Origin: CAVSCR01 sp963726575
GTDB lineage: Bacteria > Actinomycetota > Actinomycetes > JAHEKZ01
Length of the DNA stretch: 64,000 nt
Reading direction: 5' to 3'
Assembly: GCA_963726575.1 (NCBI GenBank)
Contig: CAVSCR010000003.1
Span: 372,001-436,000 of the forward strand
A model generated the notes under the pieces. The model ran no database searches. It was not told the origin of the DNA and worked only from the letters and a program-made list of their open reading frames with translations. This document shows positions 8,734-17,497 of this stretch, in pieces. A program made the position numbers and the translations under genes. Positions within the stretch are counted from its first letter, which is position 1, and each line of letters starts with the position of its first letter.

Positions 8734-9435
8734 TCAGTCGAGGTCCTGACGAGCCGGGGCGGTCCCTCCGAGGTCCGCAGGCTGCCACCACTGACCTGCG
8801 CCGTCGTCGGGATAGGTCGCGCGGGCGGCGTTGACCTGCCCAACCACCGCCTCGCGCAAGCGCTGCGTCACGTCTTCTGCCGAACCGGTCAGGTCGACGG
8901 GAGGACCGGCACAGATGGTGATCGGAACGCCGCGCTGTTTCAACGAGCTGCGCTTGTCGTACGTCATGAGGCGTTGTGTGCCCCACAAGCCGACTGGCAC
9001 GAGCGGAACTCCCGCCTCCTGGGCCAGCCGGGCCGCACCCGACTTGAACTCCTTGGGCTGGAACGACCGGCTGATGGTGGCCTCCGGGAAGACGCCCACC
9101 ACCTCCCCGTCGCGCAGCATCGACAGCGCCTTCGCGAAGCTCTCCGCCCCGGCCGAGCGGTCGACCGGGATGTGGTGCATCCCGCGCATCAAGGGACCCG
9201 CGATGCGATGAGCGAAGATCGGTTCCTTTGCCATGAAGCGGACGAGTCGGCGCGACGGACGAGCGATCAGCCCGGCGAAGATGAAGTCGACGTGGCTGAC
9301 GTGGTTGCTGGCCAGAACGGCGCCGCCGGAAGTCGGCACGTGCTCGCCGCCTCGCAGGTCGAGCCGAAGACCGAGCACGGCAAAGGCGAGCCTCGCCGAT
9401 CCGATGACCGGAGGGTACACGAGGTCACGCGGCAT
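8734..9435 (-). CDS. plsC: 1-acyl-sn-glycerol-3-phosphate acyltransferase (PlsC family)
   Basis: 233 residues. It should transfer an acyl chain to lysophosphatidic acid or a related acceptor at the membrane. The catalytic His and Asp are in NHVSHVD (residues 44-50). The second block is MHHIPVDR, and block III reads VFPEATIS, with Ala-Thr-Ile where most PlsC proteins have Gly-Thr-Arg. Block IV is VPLVPVGLWG. Substitutions at block III are common in actinobacterial paralogues and may shift acceptor choice. The ATG follows a TAGGCT box by six bases (see 9442-9447), and no Shine-Dalgarno site is present, so the mRNA is probably leaderless. Confidence 0.88.
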   Translation of the reverse strand: MPRDLVYPPVIGSARLAFAVLGLRLDLRGGEHVPTSGGAVLASNHVSHVDFIFAGLIARPSRRLVRFMAKEPIFAHRIAGPLMRGMHHIPVDRSAGAESFAKALSMLRDGEVVGVFPEATISRSFQPKEFKSGAARLAQEAGVPLVPVGLWGTQRLMTYDKRSSLKQRGVPITICAGPPVDLTGSAEDVTQRLREAVVGQVNAARATYPDDGAGQWWQPADLGGTAPARQDLD

Positions 9436-9441
9436 GCCGGC

Positions 9442-9447
9442 AGCCTA
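9442..9447 (-). promoter_or_regulatory. -10 box TAGGCT of plsC, leaderless
   Basis: On the minus strand TAGGCT is followed by exactly six bases and then the plsC ATG. This geometry puts the transcription start on the start codon. The same box and spacing recur at 13399, 29047, 52125 and 52129. Confidence 0.6.
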
Positions 9448-9508
9448 GGCGACCGCCCGGGACCCGAGTGCAGCCACCGACGCGCAGCCCAACTGGTTGG
9501 ATGACGTC

Positions 9509-9925
9509 GTGATCGAGCCAGCGCTGGTGCGCATCCAGGTCCGATGGGCCGACATGGACGCGTACGGACACGTGAACAACGCCGTCTTCCTGAACTACCT
9601 CGAGGAGGCGCGTGACCTGCTGTCCACGCGCCTGTTCGATGCCGAGGGCTACGACTTCGTCCTCGTCCGGGTGGCCATCGACTTCCGGCACGAGATCACC
9701 CAGGACGACGGCGAGGTGCTGGTGACGTCGAGGGTGACAGGCCACGGCCGATCCAGTGTGCGCACCGCAGAGGAGATCAGGTTCGTCGACGGACGCCTGT
9801 GCGCGTCGGGCGAGTCGGTGCTCGTACCGCGCAACAAGGCGGGTGACGGATCCCGCCCTCTGACCGCGGACGAGGTGGGTCGCGTGCAGGCCGCGATCGT
9901 CGACCCGACCGGTGGAGGGAACTAG
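9509..9925 (+). CDS. Acyl-CoA thioesterase, 4HBT hotdog fold (YbgC/FadM type)
   Basis: 138 residues from GTG 9509; a TTG four codons earlier is a less likely start. The active-site helix motif VRWADMDAYGHVNNAVFLNYLEEAR-type segment is complete, with the catalytic Asp in WADMDAYGHVNN. It should hydrolyse acyl-CoA thioesters in the cytoplasm; chain length cannot be inferred. Its start is 73 bases from that of plsC on the opposite strand, so both lipid-related genes are served by one short divergent region. Confidence 0.87.
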   Translation: MIEPALVRIQVRWADMDAYGHVNNAVFLNYLEEARDLLSTRLFDAEGYDFVLVRVAIDFRHEITQDDGEVLVTSRVTGHGRSSVRTAEEIRFVDGRLCASGESVLVPRNKAGDGSRPLTADEVGRVQAAIVDPTGGGN

Positions 9926-9938
9926 CGGGGACTCGTCC

Positions 9939-10682
9939 CTACTTCAACGACGGCGCGTAGTTGGTGACCCGCTTCACCGGCTGTCGTCCGATGGCGATTG
10001 CGACGTAGTCCATGACCCCGCGGAACTGTTGCGATGCATCCTTCAGGTTCTTGTTGCCGACCCGGATGGGCAGCGAAGTGACGATGCTCCCGACCGTGAC
10101 TCGGCGAATTCGCTGGACACCGTCGACGCGGACGCCGATGCGGTCGCGCAGTCGGAAGCACACCACCGAATGGAACTTGTGGTCGTTGATGCTCGTGCGG
10201 GACTGCACGGTGCGCACTCCGCGCGTGCCCTTGAAGCGGCACCTGATGTGGCCGGTGGTCGGCATCACCTCCACCTTCCACATGGCCGGGTCGGCGTAGT
10301 ACCCCTGCTGCACCAGGTTCGGCGGCTTCGGCCCCACGATGTTGCGGAGCTTGACGGTCACGGCGATCGCGATCTGGTGAAGGTGCGGCGTGAGGCCGGC
10401 GGAGTTGGGAATGACGCCGTCGGACACGGCCATGAACCGCACCGCCTGGCGCTTGCGGTCGGCCCCCAGGGCGCGGCTCCAGTGCTGCTCCAGGTGCAGC
10501 CTCTGCTTCTGGCGTCCGAGACTTAGCACTATGCCGCCGGCCCGGATCACGTTGAAGGAGTAACCCAGGGTCGGCCGGGCTGGACGGGGCGCGCTGGCCG
10601 ACGCTTGGCCGGACAGCAGGGCCAAGCCGCTGAGCAACATCGTCGCCGCCACTGCTGCGGCGGCACTTCGGCGAAACCTCAT
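9939..10682 (-). CDS. Secreted LamG/concanavalin-like protein of unknown role
   Basis: 247 residues from the inner ATG at 10682, chosen because GGGGAG lies five bases before it; another ATG is four codons upstream. The N-terminus is a Sec signal peptide: RFRR, a hydrophobic run AAAAVAATMLLSGLALL, then an AxA-type site near ASASA. The mature part is rich in beta strands with the pattern of a concanavalin/LamG jelly roll (VQSRTSINDHKFHSVVCF, then IGVRVDGV and LPIRVGNKN). LamG domains bind sugars or cell-surface ligands, but no catalytic residues are evident. It converges with the thioesterase gene and lies 67 bases downstream of citrate synthase on the same strand. Confidence 0.75.
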   Translation of the reverse strand: MRFRRSAAAAVAATMLLSGLALLSGQASASAPRPARPTLGYSFNVIRAGGIVLSLGRQKQRLHLEQHWSRALGADRKRQAVRFMAVSDGVIPNSAGLTPHLHQIAIAVTVKLRNIVGPKPPNLVQQGYYADPAMWKVEVMPTTGHIRCRFKGTRGVRTVQSRTSINDHKFHSVVCFRLRDRIGVRVDGVQRIRRVTVGSIVTSLPIRVGNKNLKDASQQFRGVMDYVAIAIGRQPVKRVTNYAPSLK

Positions 10683-10749
10683 GCCACTCCCCATGTCCGC
10701 TCAGACCTCGCCCACTCGAGGTTCCCGGCAGGGTAACAGCAGACCAACG

Positions 10750-12033
10750 TCATCGTTGAATCAAGGGAACGTAGGTTCGCTCGGTCGGCCCCACATAGAT
10801 CTGTCGGGGTCGGCCGATCTTGGTCGACGGGTCGGCGATCATCTCTCGCCACTGGGCGATCCAGCCGGGCAGCCGGCCCAGGGCGAAGAGCACCGTGAAC
10901 ATCCGCGTGGGGAACCCCATGGCCTTGTAGATGAGCCCGGTGTAGAAGTCCACGTTCGGATACAGCTTGCGTTCGATGAAGTAGTCGTCATCCAGCGCCA
11001 CCTGTTCGAGCCGGATCGCGATGTCCAGCAGCGGGTCCGGCTTGGCCATCCGCCCGATCACGTCGTACGCCGCCTGCTTGACGATCGCGGCCCGGGGGTC
11101 GTAGTTGCGGTACACCCGATGGCCGAAGCCCATCAGGCGCACGCCGTCGACCTTGTCCTTGACCTGTCCGACGAACGAGGAAACGTCGCCGTCGTTGTCA
11201 TGGATCCGTTCCAGCATCTCCAGCACCGACTGGTTCGCACCGCCGTGCAGGGGCCCGAACAAGGCGCTCACCCCGGCCGACACCGAGGCGAACAGGTTCG
11301 CGTGGCTGGACCCGACCAGCCGGACGGTCGACGTCGAGCAGTTCTGCTCATGGTCGGCGTGGAGGACGAAGAGCATATCCAGCACCCGAGCCGTGACCGG
11401 GTCGACCTCGTAGGTCTGGGGCGGCACCCCGAAGGTCAGACGTAAGAAGTTCTCGACGTAGCCCAGCGAGTTGTCGGGGTAGAGAAACGGCTGACCGATC
11501 GACTTCTTGTACGCGTAAGCAGCAATCGTCGGCATCTTGGCCAGCAGGCGAACCGTCGAGATCTCCACGTCTTCCTCCGCAAAGGGATCCAGGCTGTCCT
11601 GGTAGAACGCCGAGAGCGCTGACACTGCTGAGGACAGCACGGTCATCGGATGGGCGTTGCGGGGGAAGCCGTCGAAGAACCACCGCAGGTCCTCGTGCAA
11701 CAACGTGTGGTGCTTGATCGACTCGCTGAACCTTGCCAGCTCGTCGGCCGTCGGCAACTCCCCGTACACCAGGAGGTACGACGTCTCGAGGAACGTGGAG
11801 TGCTGTGCCAGCTGCTCGATCGGGTACCCGCGATAGCGCAGGATTCCGGCGTCGCCGTCGATGTAGGTGATCTGTGACGCGCACGAGGCGGTGTTGCCGA
11901 AGCCGGGATCGTAGGTGACCACGCCGGCCTCGCTGAGCAGCGCCGACACGTCGACGCCCGAGGGCGCTTCCGACGCCGCGACGGCAGGCAAGGCGATGGC
12001 CTGCTCCCCCACCCGCAGGTCCGCGTCTGCCAT
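10750..12033 (-). CDS. gltA: Citrate synthase
   Basis: 427 residues from ATG 12033, preceded by GGGAGGA at ideal spacing; a longer frame upstream lacks such a site. It condenses oxaloacetate and acetyl-CoA to citrate, the entry step of the TCA cycle. Catalytic residues are clear: His in LHADHEQNCST (near 250), His in GPLHGGANQS and Asp in YPNVDFYTGLIY. The substrate-binding GFGHRVYRNYDPRA is intact. The extended N-terminus before the conserved core is usual for Gram-negative-like and actinobacterial hexameric types. The gene has a leader with a strong ribosome-binding site, unlike many neighbours. Confidence 0.96.
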   Translation of the reverse strand: MADADLRVGEQAIALPAVAASEAPSGVDVSALLSEAGVVTYDPGFGNTASCASQITYIDGDAGILRYRGYPIEQLAQHSTFLETSYLLVYGELPTADELARFSESIKHHTLLHEDLRWFFDGFPRNAHPMTVLSSAVSALSAFYQDSLDPFAEEDVEISTVRLLAKMPTIAAYAYKKSIGQPFLYPDNSLGYVENFLRLTFGVPPQTYEVDPVTARVLDMLFVLHADHEQNCSTSTVRLVGSSHANLFASVSAGVSALFGPLHGGANQSVLEMLERIHDNDGDVSSFVGQVKDKVDGVRLMGFGHRVYRNYDPRAAIVKQAAYDVIGRMAKPDPLLDIAIRLEQVALDDDYFIERKLYPNVDFYTGLIYKAMGFPTRMFTVLFALGRLPGWIAQWREMIADPSTKIGRPRQIYVGPTERTYVPLIQR

Positions 12034-12137
12034 GGCTTCCTCCCGACGTCGTGCCGCTGGCTGCCGTTGGCATCCTGACACCGGCGCGTCCAGCGTGTCG
12101 CAGCGGCCCGGGCCGATCCGAAGCGCACCATGCCGGA

Positions 12138-12368
12138 ATGGAGACCGGTGATCAGGTGGCGGTGGCGGCGGGCGCGGTCAGCGGCGTCCTTCTCGGGGTG
12201 CTGGTGTCGGCCCTCGGCGCCAACGGGGCGGTCGGCGTCGCCATCGGCGGCGGCGTCGCGTTCGCCACCACGGCGGTGGCGTCGTCGGTGCTCAGGAACC
12301 GACCTGAGCTGCCGGTCCCCGCTTGGCTGCGGTCGCCCGCCAGTACAGGAGCGTCCCCACTCCGATGA
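12138..12368 (+). CDS. Possible small membrane protein, 76 aa
   Basis: From the ATG at 12138 an open frame encodes METGDQVAVAAGAVSG followed by two hydrophobic Gly/Ala/Val-rich helices and a polar, Pro-containing tail. This is a plausible two-helix membrane protein. It fills an otherwise empty 258-base gap between divergent gltA and the next minus-strand gene, and its last 77 bases overlap that gene's 3' end tail-to-tail. There is no Shine-Dalgarno site; CACCAT six bases upstream is only a weak -10. No family is recognised. It may be a chance frame. Confidence 0.35.
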   Translation: METGDQVAVAAGAVSGVLLGVLVSALGANGAVGVAIGGGVAFATTAVASSVLRNRPELPVPAWLRSPASTGASPLR

Positions 12369-13392
12369 GGGCCTGCGGCACGAAGGTGCCGGCGCGCCAC
12401 ACAAGGTCTGCTGCAATCGCCTGACTTCCTGTGGCCCCGTAGCTCTCCAGGAGCTTGGTGAGAGCGGCGTCGACGGTGCCGAGCCCGCCGGGAGGGATCG
12501 GGATGAACGAGGCCACCCGGGCGTAGGAGAACGCGGCCAGCGACTCGGCCCACGTCACGGTCGGGTCGCCGGCCTGGATGCCGCGGATGGCCGCGAACAG
12601 CACGAACCAACAGGTGAACTGCATCGCCAGGTTGGACACGGTGACGACGACCCAGCGCGTGGTCAGCACCTCGATCACGGTGTCCCGGAACGACATCACC
12701 GACTCGGTGACGTCCGCATGCAGATGTTTGTGGAACAACGTGTTCACCACGCGCAGGCACCAACCAAGGACGACGTCACAGAGGTGACCGAGCCAGCGCG
12801 CGCCCCGCTCGCTGCGCAGGATCACCACGATGGCCACCGCCATGACGACAACGACGATCGCGCCGACCACGGCGACGAGGATTCGTTGACTGGTCAGCTC
12901 ACCGGTGAGCAGCAACGCCAAGGCACCGATCATCGGCATGACCAACGTCGCCATGACGTTCCATGTGGACGTCACGGCGATCGTCGTCGTCGTCGCCTGG
13001 GGACCCACCCGGTACGAGCCGAGCATCGCGTACTGCACAGCCAGCCCGATGGTGCCGCCGGCCGGTACGGTGTTCGAGATCAGGAACGACGTCTGACGCA
13101 CGACGAACGCCGGCCGGAAACGCAGCCCAGGAGTAGCCGCGGTGTAGGGCCAGACGTAGACGAACAGATTCAGGAGCACTGCGAAGGTGAGCAGAACGAT
13201 CGACCACGCGGGCATGGTCTGAACAGCCGCCCAGGCGTCGGCGTAGCTGCCGAGCTTGGGGAACAGGTACAAGAAGACGATCGCGAGGACGACCAGCGTC
13301 ACGATCGCCGAGATCACCTGGGTGCGCCGGCTCGGCCCCTTGCCCGCGCCCCCCTTCGGACCGTTGGCCGCCTGGTTGCCCGACTCCGCCAT
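12292..13392 (-). CDS. Lysylphosphatidylglycerol synthase-like integral membrane protein (YbhN/UPF0104 family)
   Basis: 366 residues with about eight hydrophobic helices after a basic N-terminal tail rich in Gly, Lys and Arg. The family signatures are the conserved loop FLISNTVPAGGTIGLAVQYA-type segment (residues about 105-125) and the late FIPIPPGGLGTVDAAL motif (near 312). The family is the flippase-like membrane part of lysyl-phosphatidylglycerol synthases; stand-alone members have been linked to lipid or glycolipid transport. No soluble transferase domain is attached, so lysinylation cannot be claimed. Its start codon lies exactly six bases after a TAGGCT box. Confidence 0.85.
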   Translation of the reverse strand: MAESGNQAANGPKGGAGKGPSRRTQVISAIVTLVVLAIVFLYLFPKLGSYADAWAAVQTMPAWSIVLLTFAVLLNLFVYVWPYTAATPGLRFRPAFVVRQTSFLISNTVPAGGTIGLAVQYAMLGSYRVGPQATTTTIAVTSTWNVMATLVMPMIGALALLLTGELTSQRILVAVVGAIVVVVMAVAIVVILRSERGARWLGHLCDVVLGWCLRVVNTLFHKHLHADVTESVMSFRDTVIEVLTTRWVVVTVSNLAMQFTCWFVLFAAIRGIQAGDPTVTWAESLAAFSYARVASFIPIPPGGLGTVDAALTKLLESYGATGSQAIAADLVWRAGTFVPQALIGVGTLLYWRATAAKRGPAAQVGS

Positions 13393-13398
13393 GCGCGG

Positions 13399-13404
13399 AG
13401 CCTA
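13399..13404 (-). promoter_or_regulatory. -10 box TAGGCT, leaderless promoter of the YbhN-like gene
   Basis: Minus-strand TAGGCT, six bases (CCGCGC), then the ATG at 13392. Identical geometry to plsC. Confidence 0.6.
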
Positions 13405-13496
13405 TTCACGGCCCGGTTCCCCGTGCGCCCAACCGGAGTGGCAGGCTGACCCGGACACCGTCGTCACGGTTCCAGGCCCGGAGGCAGAGGACGCCC

Positions 13497-15548
13497 ATGC
13501 CCGACGAATCCGACGTACAGCAGGCGCAGTCCAGTCGCTTGGGAACAGCTGAACGCACCGGGCTGCTCGCCGCCACGGTGAGCATGGCGCCGTCGCTGCA
13601 ACGCGGGCTGCTGCCACGCAGCAGCCTCCAGCAGGCCGGAGTGACCGGGGTGCTCGGCGCGATCAACTACGGAGCGATCACAACGCTGGAGACGGTCATC
13701 GAGGCCATCTCGTTCCGCGTCGCGGGGTCGAGCGATGAGAACCGCGCGGGACGCCGTGGCGTGATGGCGGTCGGCAACCTCGCGGCGATCGGCGTGGGCA
13801 TCGGCCTCCAGCGCACCTTGGCGCAACGCCCGCAGGAGTCGATGCTGCGAGCCGGCCTCCGCTCCTGGGGGTGGCGGGCCAGCGTCGGCGGCACGATCGG
13901 TCTGGTCACGGTGACGATGGACGAGGCGGTCTCCCGGCTGCGGCGCAAGCCGGTGGCTGGAGCCGGTGTTCCCGGAACGCTGGTGCTGGGCGTAGGTTCG
14001 GCGGCCGGTCTGTACTGGAACTACCGGCGCCAGCTGGCCGCGCAGGGTGTGGAGTTCGACGCACTCGGCCAACCGGTCGGCCTGCGCCCGACCCGCGGTG
14101 CCCTCGAGGCGATCGGTGTCGGGGTCGGCGTCACGGGGCTGCTCTACGGTGGTGCCCGCGTGGAGTCGCTCCTCGCCTCTGGCATCGGCCTGGGCGTCGG
14201 CTATGCGATCCCCGGCCTGGCCCCGGTGGGCAAGTCGATCGGCCACGTGGCGGCTCTCGCGGCGCTGGGCTACGGCGGGCTGCAGGCCCTGAACCGGGTG
14301 GACCGGATGACCGAGAAGGCGGGCGTCTCGGTCGAGCCCGCGTACGCGACGACCCCGACGTCGCCGTACGTGAGCGGCGGGCCGAAGAGCCTGGTCGACT
14401 CCGCATCGATCGGTCGCGAGGGCCGACGGTTCGTGAACATGACACTGTCACCGGAGGAGATCGAGGCGGTGATGGGCGAGAGCGCCCAGAGCCCGATCCG
14501 GGCGTTCGTCGGCCTGGAGACGGTCCCCAGCTCGGCGGAGCGGGCCGACCTCGCGGTGCGCGAGCTCGAGGCGCTGGGTGCCTTCGACCGCAAGACCCTG
14601 TGCTTGTTCTCCCCCACCGGCACCGGCTACGTGAACTACGTCGCCTGCGAGTCGCTGGAGTACCTGACGCGGGGAAACGTCGCGTCGGTCGCGCTGCAGT
14701 ACTCCGTGCTTCCGTCTTTCCTGTCACTGGACCGCGTGGCCGCGGGCCAGGACAACACGCGCGCCTTCCTCACCGCGCTGAAGTGGCGTATGGCGGCGCT
14801 CCCCAAGAGCAAGCGACCGCGCCTGCTGATGTTCGGAGAGAGCCTGGGCAGCCACGTCGGTCAGGACTCGCTGGCGATCAAGGGCGGGTACGGGCACGAG
14901 CTGTACGGCGTCGACCGGCTGCTGTTCATCGGATCGCCGTGGGGGTCTGGCTGGCGCCGGAGGTGGTTGGCCGACCCGAGCAGCGTCGACCCCAAGGGTC
15001 TGGTCGTCGAGGTCTCCGCCTACGACGAGTGGCTGGCCCTGGACCAGGCGACCCGAGACCGCGCCCGCATCGTCCTGCTCAGCCACCACAGCGACCCGAT
15101 CCCGAAGTTCGGGCCACCGCTGGCCATCCAGTCCCCCGACTGGCTGGGCGATCCCGAGACGCGACCTCCCGGCGTCCCCAAGGAGGTGCGGTGGAGTCCG
15201 CTCAACACCTTCTTCATCACCTTGCTGGACATCTTGAACGCCGACCAGGGTGCGCCCGGGAAGTTCGAGGCTCTCGGTCACGACTACAAGTCCGACCTGG
15301 CTCGATTCACCCAGCTGGCATGGAAGCTCCCCGCCAGCGAAGAGCAGATGGACGCCATCGAGCGGGCCCTGCGGCGCCGCGAGCTGCAGTGGGCAGAGCT
15401 TCGGCTACGCGCCGAGACCGCGGCCACGTCGGAGGCCAAGGTCCGCGAGACGCTCGGCAAGTGGGGCGTCGACACCTCGACGATCCCACCGGTCGTCACC
15501 GCGCCGGGCGCCCGCCAGGCCGACCCGTTCGCCGCCGCCCCGGCCTAG
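13497..15548 (+). CDS. Membrane-anchored alpha/beta-hydrolase (Abhydrolase_9 family)
   Basis: 683 residues, in keeping with the two-part actinobacterial family: an N-terminal membrane region and a C-terminal hydrolase. The first 270 residues hold several hydrophobic segments (for example GVLGAINYGAITTLETVI, GVGVGVTGLLYGGA). The hydrolase domain has its nucleophile elbow in FGESLGSHVGQD, Ser near residue 450, preceded by RPRLLMF. A late SHHSDPIPKFGP likely carries an acidic or histidine member of the triad. The tail is Ala/Pro-rich. The natural substrate of this family is not established; an envelope lipid ester is a reasonable guess. The ATG is preceded by GAGGCAGAGGA. The gene is on its own. 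Confidence 0.85.
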   Translation: MPDESDVQQAQSSRLGTAERTGLLAATVSMAPSLQRGLLPRSSLQQAGVTGVLGAINYGAITTLETVIEAISFRVAGSSDENRAGRRGVMAVGNLAAIGVGIGLQRTLAQRPQESMLRAGLRSWGWRASVGGTIGLVTVTMDEAVSRLRRKPVAGAGVPGTLVLGVGSAAGLYWNYRRQLAAQGVEFDALGQPVGLRPTRGALEAIGVGVGVTGLLYGGARVESLLASGIGLGVGYAIPGLAPVGKSIGHVAALAALGYGGLQALNRVDRMTEKAGVSVEPAYATTPTSPYVSGGPKSLVDSASIGREGRRFVNMTLSPEEIEAVMGESAQSPIRAFVGLETVPSSAERADLAVRELEALGAFDRKTLCLFSPTGTGYVNYVACESLEYLTRGNVASVALQYSVLPSFLSLDRVAAGQDNTRAFLTALKWRMAALPKSKRPRLLMFGESLGSHVGQDSLAIKGGYGHELYGVDRLLFIGSPWGSGWRRRWLADPSSVDPKGLVVEVSAYDEWLALDQATRDRARIVLLSHHSDPIPKFGPPLAIQSPDWLGDPETRPPGVPKEVRWSPLNTFFITLLDILNADQGAPGKFEALGHDYKSDLARFTQLAWKLPASEEQMDAIERALRRRELQWAELRLRAETAATSEAKVRETLGKWGVDTSTIPPVVTAPGARQADPFAAAPA

Positions 15549-15679
15549 GAGAAGACCGGGCCTCACCGGTTCGGCCTAGTCACAGGCCACGGCGAGATTG
15601 GTCACCTGGCTAGCCCGCCCGGCGGCTGAGGACGTGCACCCCAGTGCCGATCCTCTATCCGCAACGGGAGGTGTGACGG

Positions 15680-16000
15680 GTGATGACGGAGTTCGCGTTG
15701 GCACACGAACCCGGTCCCTTCGGGGACCGGCTCGATGTCGCCGACCACGACGGCCGACCTGTGGGATGGGTCGATCTTGGCAGCGGCCGTCGCGTGGTGT
15801 TTCAGGCCAGCCAGGGGGCAGCCTTCGACGCCGCGGTCGACTTGTGGTTCGACGCAGTCGGTGACAACGCGACTTCCCAGTGGCGCGGTTCGACCCCGGC
15901 CAAGCCGGGGTCGAACCAGCCCTTGCAGGTGACCGAGACGCGGTTCGTGGACCCCGAGGTGGTCCGGACGCTGGTCATGCCGCTCGTGCAGGTCACCTGA
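15680..16000 (+). CDS. Hypothetical protein, about 106 aa
   Basis: GTG 15680 or the adjacent ATG 15683 can start the frame; GGGAGG lies about ten bases upstream of the GTG. The protein is soluble, slightly acidic and without a recognised domain (FALAHEPGPFGDRLDV at the start, TRFVDPEVVRTLVMPLVQVT at the end). A perfect 14-base inverted repeat sits inside the frame and encodes the GSTPAKPGSN stretch, which may be a late insertion into the gene. The stop is two bases from that of the convergent RNB gene. Function unknown. Confidence 0.6.
   Translation: MMTEFALAHEPGPFGDRLDVADHDGRPVGWVDLGSGRRVVFQASQGAAFDAAVDLWFDAVGDNATSQWRGSTPAKPGSNQPLQVTETRFVDPEVVRTLVMPLVQVT
15887..15917. repeat. Perfect 14-bp inverted repeat inside a coding region
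   Basis: GGTTCGACCCCGGC, a three-base spacer CAA, then GCCGGGGTCGAACC. In RNA this would form a 14-base-pair hairpin with a tiny loop. The sequence has tRNA T-arm flavour (GGTTCGA) but no tRNA can be folded around it on either strand. Confidence 0.85.
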
Positions 16001-16002
16001 GG

Positions 16003-17448
16003 TCATCGCTGCAGGGAGAAGCGCACGCGACGTCGAGACACGTCGGCCTCGATGAGCCGCACCTCGACCCTTCGTCCGAGGGGCAGATTCCCCTCACAGA
16101 AGCCGAGCACTGCCGGCCGCGCCAACTGGACGATCCCGCCGGCGGCCGAGCCTCGGCTCTTGGCCCGTACGTCGACGACGACCGCTGTGAACGTCTTGCC
16201 GACGTGGGGCGCCAGCACGGTCGCTTCCACCAGATCGACACAGGCCCGCTCCAGCGACGAAGCCCGGCGATCACCCTCCGCCATCAGGTCGGGAAGCAGG
16301 GGCAAGGCGGCCCTCACCGGCTCGGGAACGGCGTGGCCGTGGGAGACCGCGAGGCAGACCTCGCTGACGAAGCGGTCGACGAGCCGGCGCAGGGGCGCGG
16401 TGGCGTGCGCATACGGCGCGGCCACGGCCGAGTGCACGAGCTGGTCCGGTAGCGAGCCGTCGAAGGCGGTGTACCCAGCGCCGCGGAGCAAGACCGTGGC
16501 CTCGGAACGGAAGGCAGCGCTCTGGTCGCGCCGTGGATCGAGTCCGTGCACCAGTTCTCCGTAGCTCACCGACGGCGGCCAGTTGATCCCTAGTCCCTGC
16601 GCCGTGCGTCGCAGCCGCTCGATGTCCGAGGCGGCCGGAGGCGGCATCGTGCGCAGCACACCTACCTTCGCCTCGATCATCAGCGCCGCTGCCGCCATGC
16701 CGGTGAGCAGCGACAGCTGGGCGTTCCAGCCCTCGACCGGTTGCACCTCGCGGAACTGAAGGGCCCATCCCCCGCCCCGAGGGACCACCTCCTGCTCCGG
16801 TAGGCCGAGGTCGATGCCTCCCCGGTCACGTTCGCGCTGCTGGCGCAGCTGACCGACCTCGCGCAGCAGCGCCAGCGAGTCGTCAGTGTCGGTCCGGCCG
16901 GCGTCGATCTCTTGTTGCACCGCCGCGTAGTCGAGCCGGCGCCGACTGCGGACGCGCGCCCGCTGCACCACGGTGGCCACCAGCTCGCCGGCGCTGTCCA
17001 GGTCGAGCCGCCAGAGCACGGCCGGGCGCTCCTGGCCCGGCAACAGGCTGGCCGCTCCCTCGGAGAGCACCTGCGGGTGCAGCGGCGTGCGGGCGTCGGG
17101 GCTGTAGATGGTCTCGACTCGACGTCGGGCCTCCTGGTCGACCGGATCGCCGTCACGAACGAACCCGGCAACATCGGCGATCGCGTAGTGGACGCGGTAC
17201 CCCGAGTCGCGCCGTTGCAGATGCAGTGCCTGATCCAGATCCAGGGACCCTGGCGGGTCGACGGTGACGAACGGTAGGTCGGTCGCGTCCCGGTACGACC
17301 CCGTCGGCCCCTCGCCGGCGGCTCGGTCGGCGGCCGCGACCACGTCGGGTGGAAACTGCGCGGGCAACTCGAGCTCCGCGCGGATCGCACCGAACCCGGT
17401 GGCCAACGACGAGCCGTCGGCCACCAGCCGCAGTCGACGGCGTGCCAT
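16003..17448 (-). CDS. RNB-domain (RNase II/R family) ribonuclease, short form
   Basis: 481 residues, shorter than RNase II (about 640) or RNase R (about 800). It lacks most of the N-terminal cold-shock domains and ends with only a short beta-rich segment (TFTAVVVDVRAK to RRRVRFSLQR) that could be an S1-like tail. The RNB core is clear: VDPPGSLDLDQAL with Asp64, Asp70 and Asp72, and YAHATAPLRRLVDRF near residue 375. The fourth acidic residue of the classical Asp cluster is Gln73 here; the residue equivalent to the essential Asp209 of E. coli RNase II, Asp72, is kept. It should degrade RNA 3' to 5'. A TAGGGT box lies six bases before its ATG. Confidence 0.88.
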   Translation of the reverse strand: MARRRLRLVADGSSLATGFGAIRAELELPAQFPPDVVAAADRAAGEGPTGSYRDATDLPFVTVDPPGSLDLDQALHLQRRDSGYRVHYAIADVAGFVRDGDPVDQEARRRVETIYSPDARTPLHPQVLSEGAASLLPGQERPAVLWRLDLDSAGELVATVVQRARVRSRRRLDYAAVQQEIDAGRTDTDDSLALLREVGQLRQQRERDRGGIDLGLPEQEVVPRGGGWALQFREVQPVEGWNAQLSLLTGMAAAALMIEAKVGVLRTMPPPAASDIERLRRTAQGLGINWPPSVSYGELVHGLDPRRDQSAAFRSEATVLLRGAGYTAFDGSLPDQLVHSAVAAPYAHATAPLRRLVDRFVSEVCLAVSHGHAVPEPVRAALPLLPDLMAEGDRRASSLERACVDLVEATVLAPHVGKTFTAVVVDVRAKSRGSAAGGIVQLARPAVLGFCEGNLPLGRRVEVRLIEADVSRRRVRFSLQR

Positions 17449-17454
17449 GGAGCG

Positions 17455-17460
17455 ACCCTA
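17455..17460 (-). promoter_or_regulatory. -10 box TAGGGT, leaderless promoter of the RNB gene
   Basis: Minus-strand TAGGGT, then CGCTCC (six bases), then the ATG at 17448. It lies within 49 bases separating two divergent starts. Confidence 0.55.
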
Positions 17461-17497
17461 CGTTTGCGCGCCGTTCGTCACCCGCAAGGATGGACGC

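Noticed and set aside
15887..15917. tRNA gene suggested by GGTTCGA near a hairpin
   Set aside because: No acceptor, D or anticodon arm can be folded on either strand; the arms are a plain inverted repeat.
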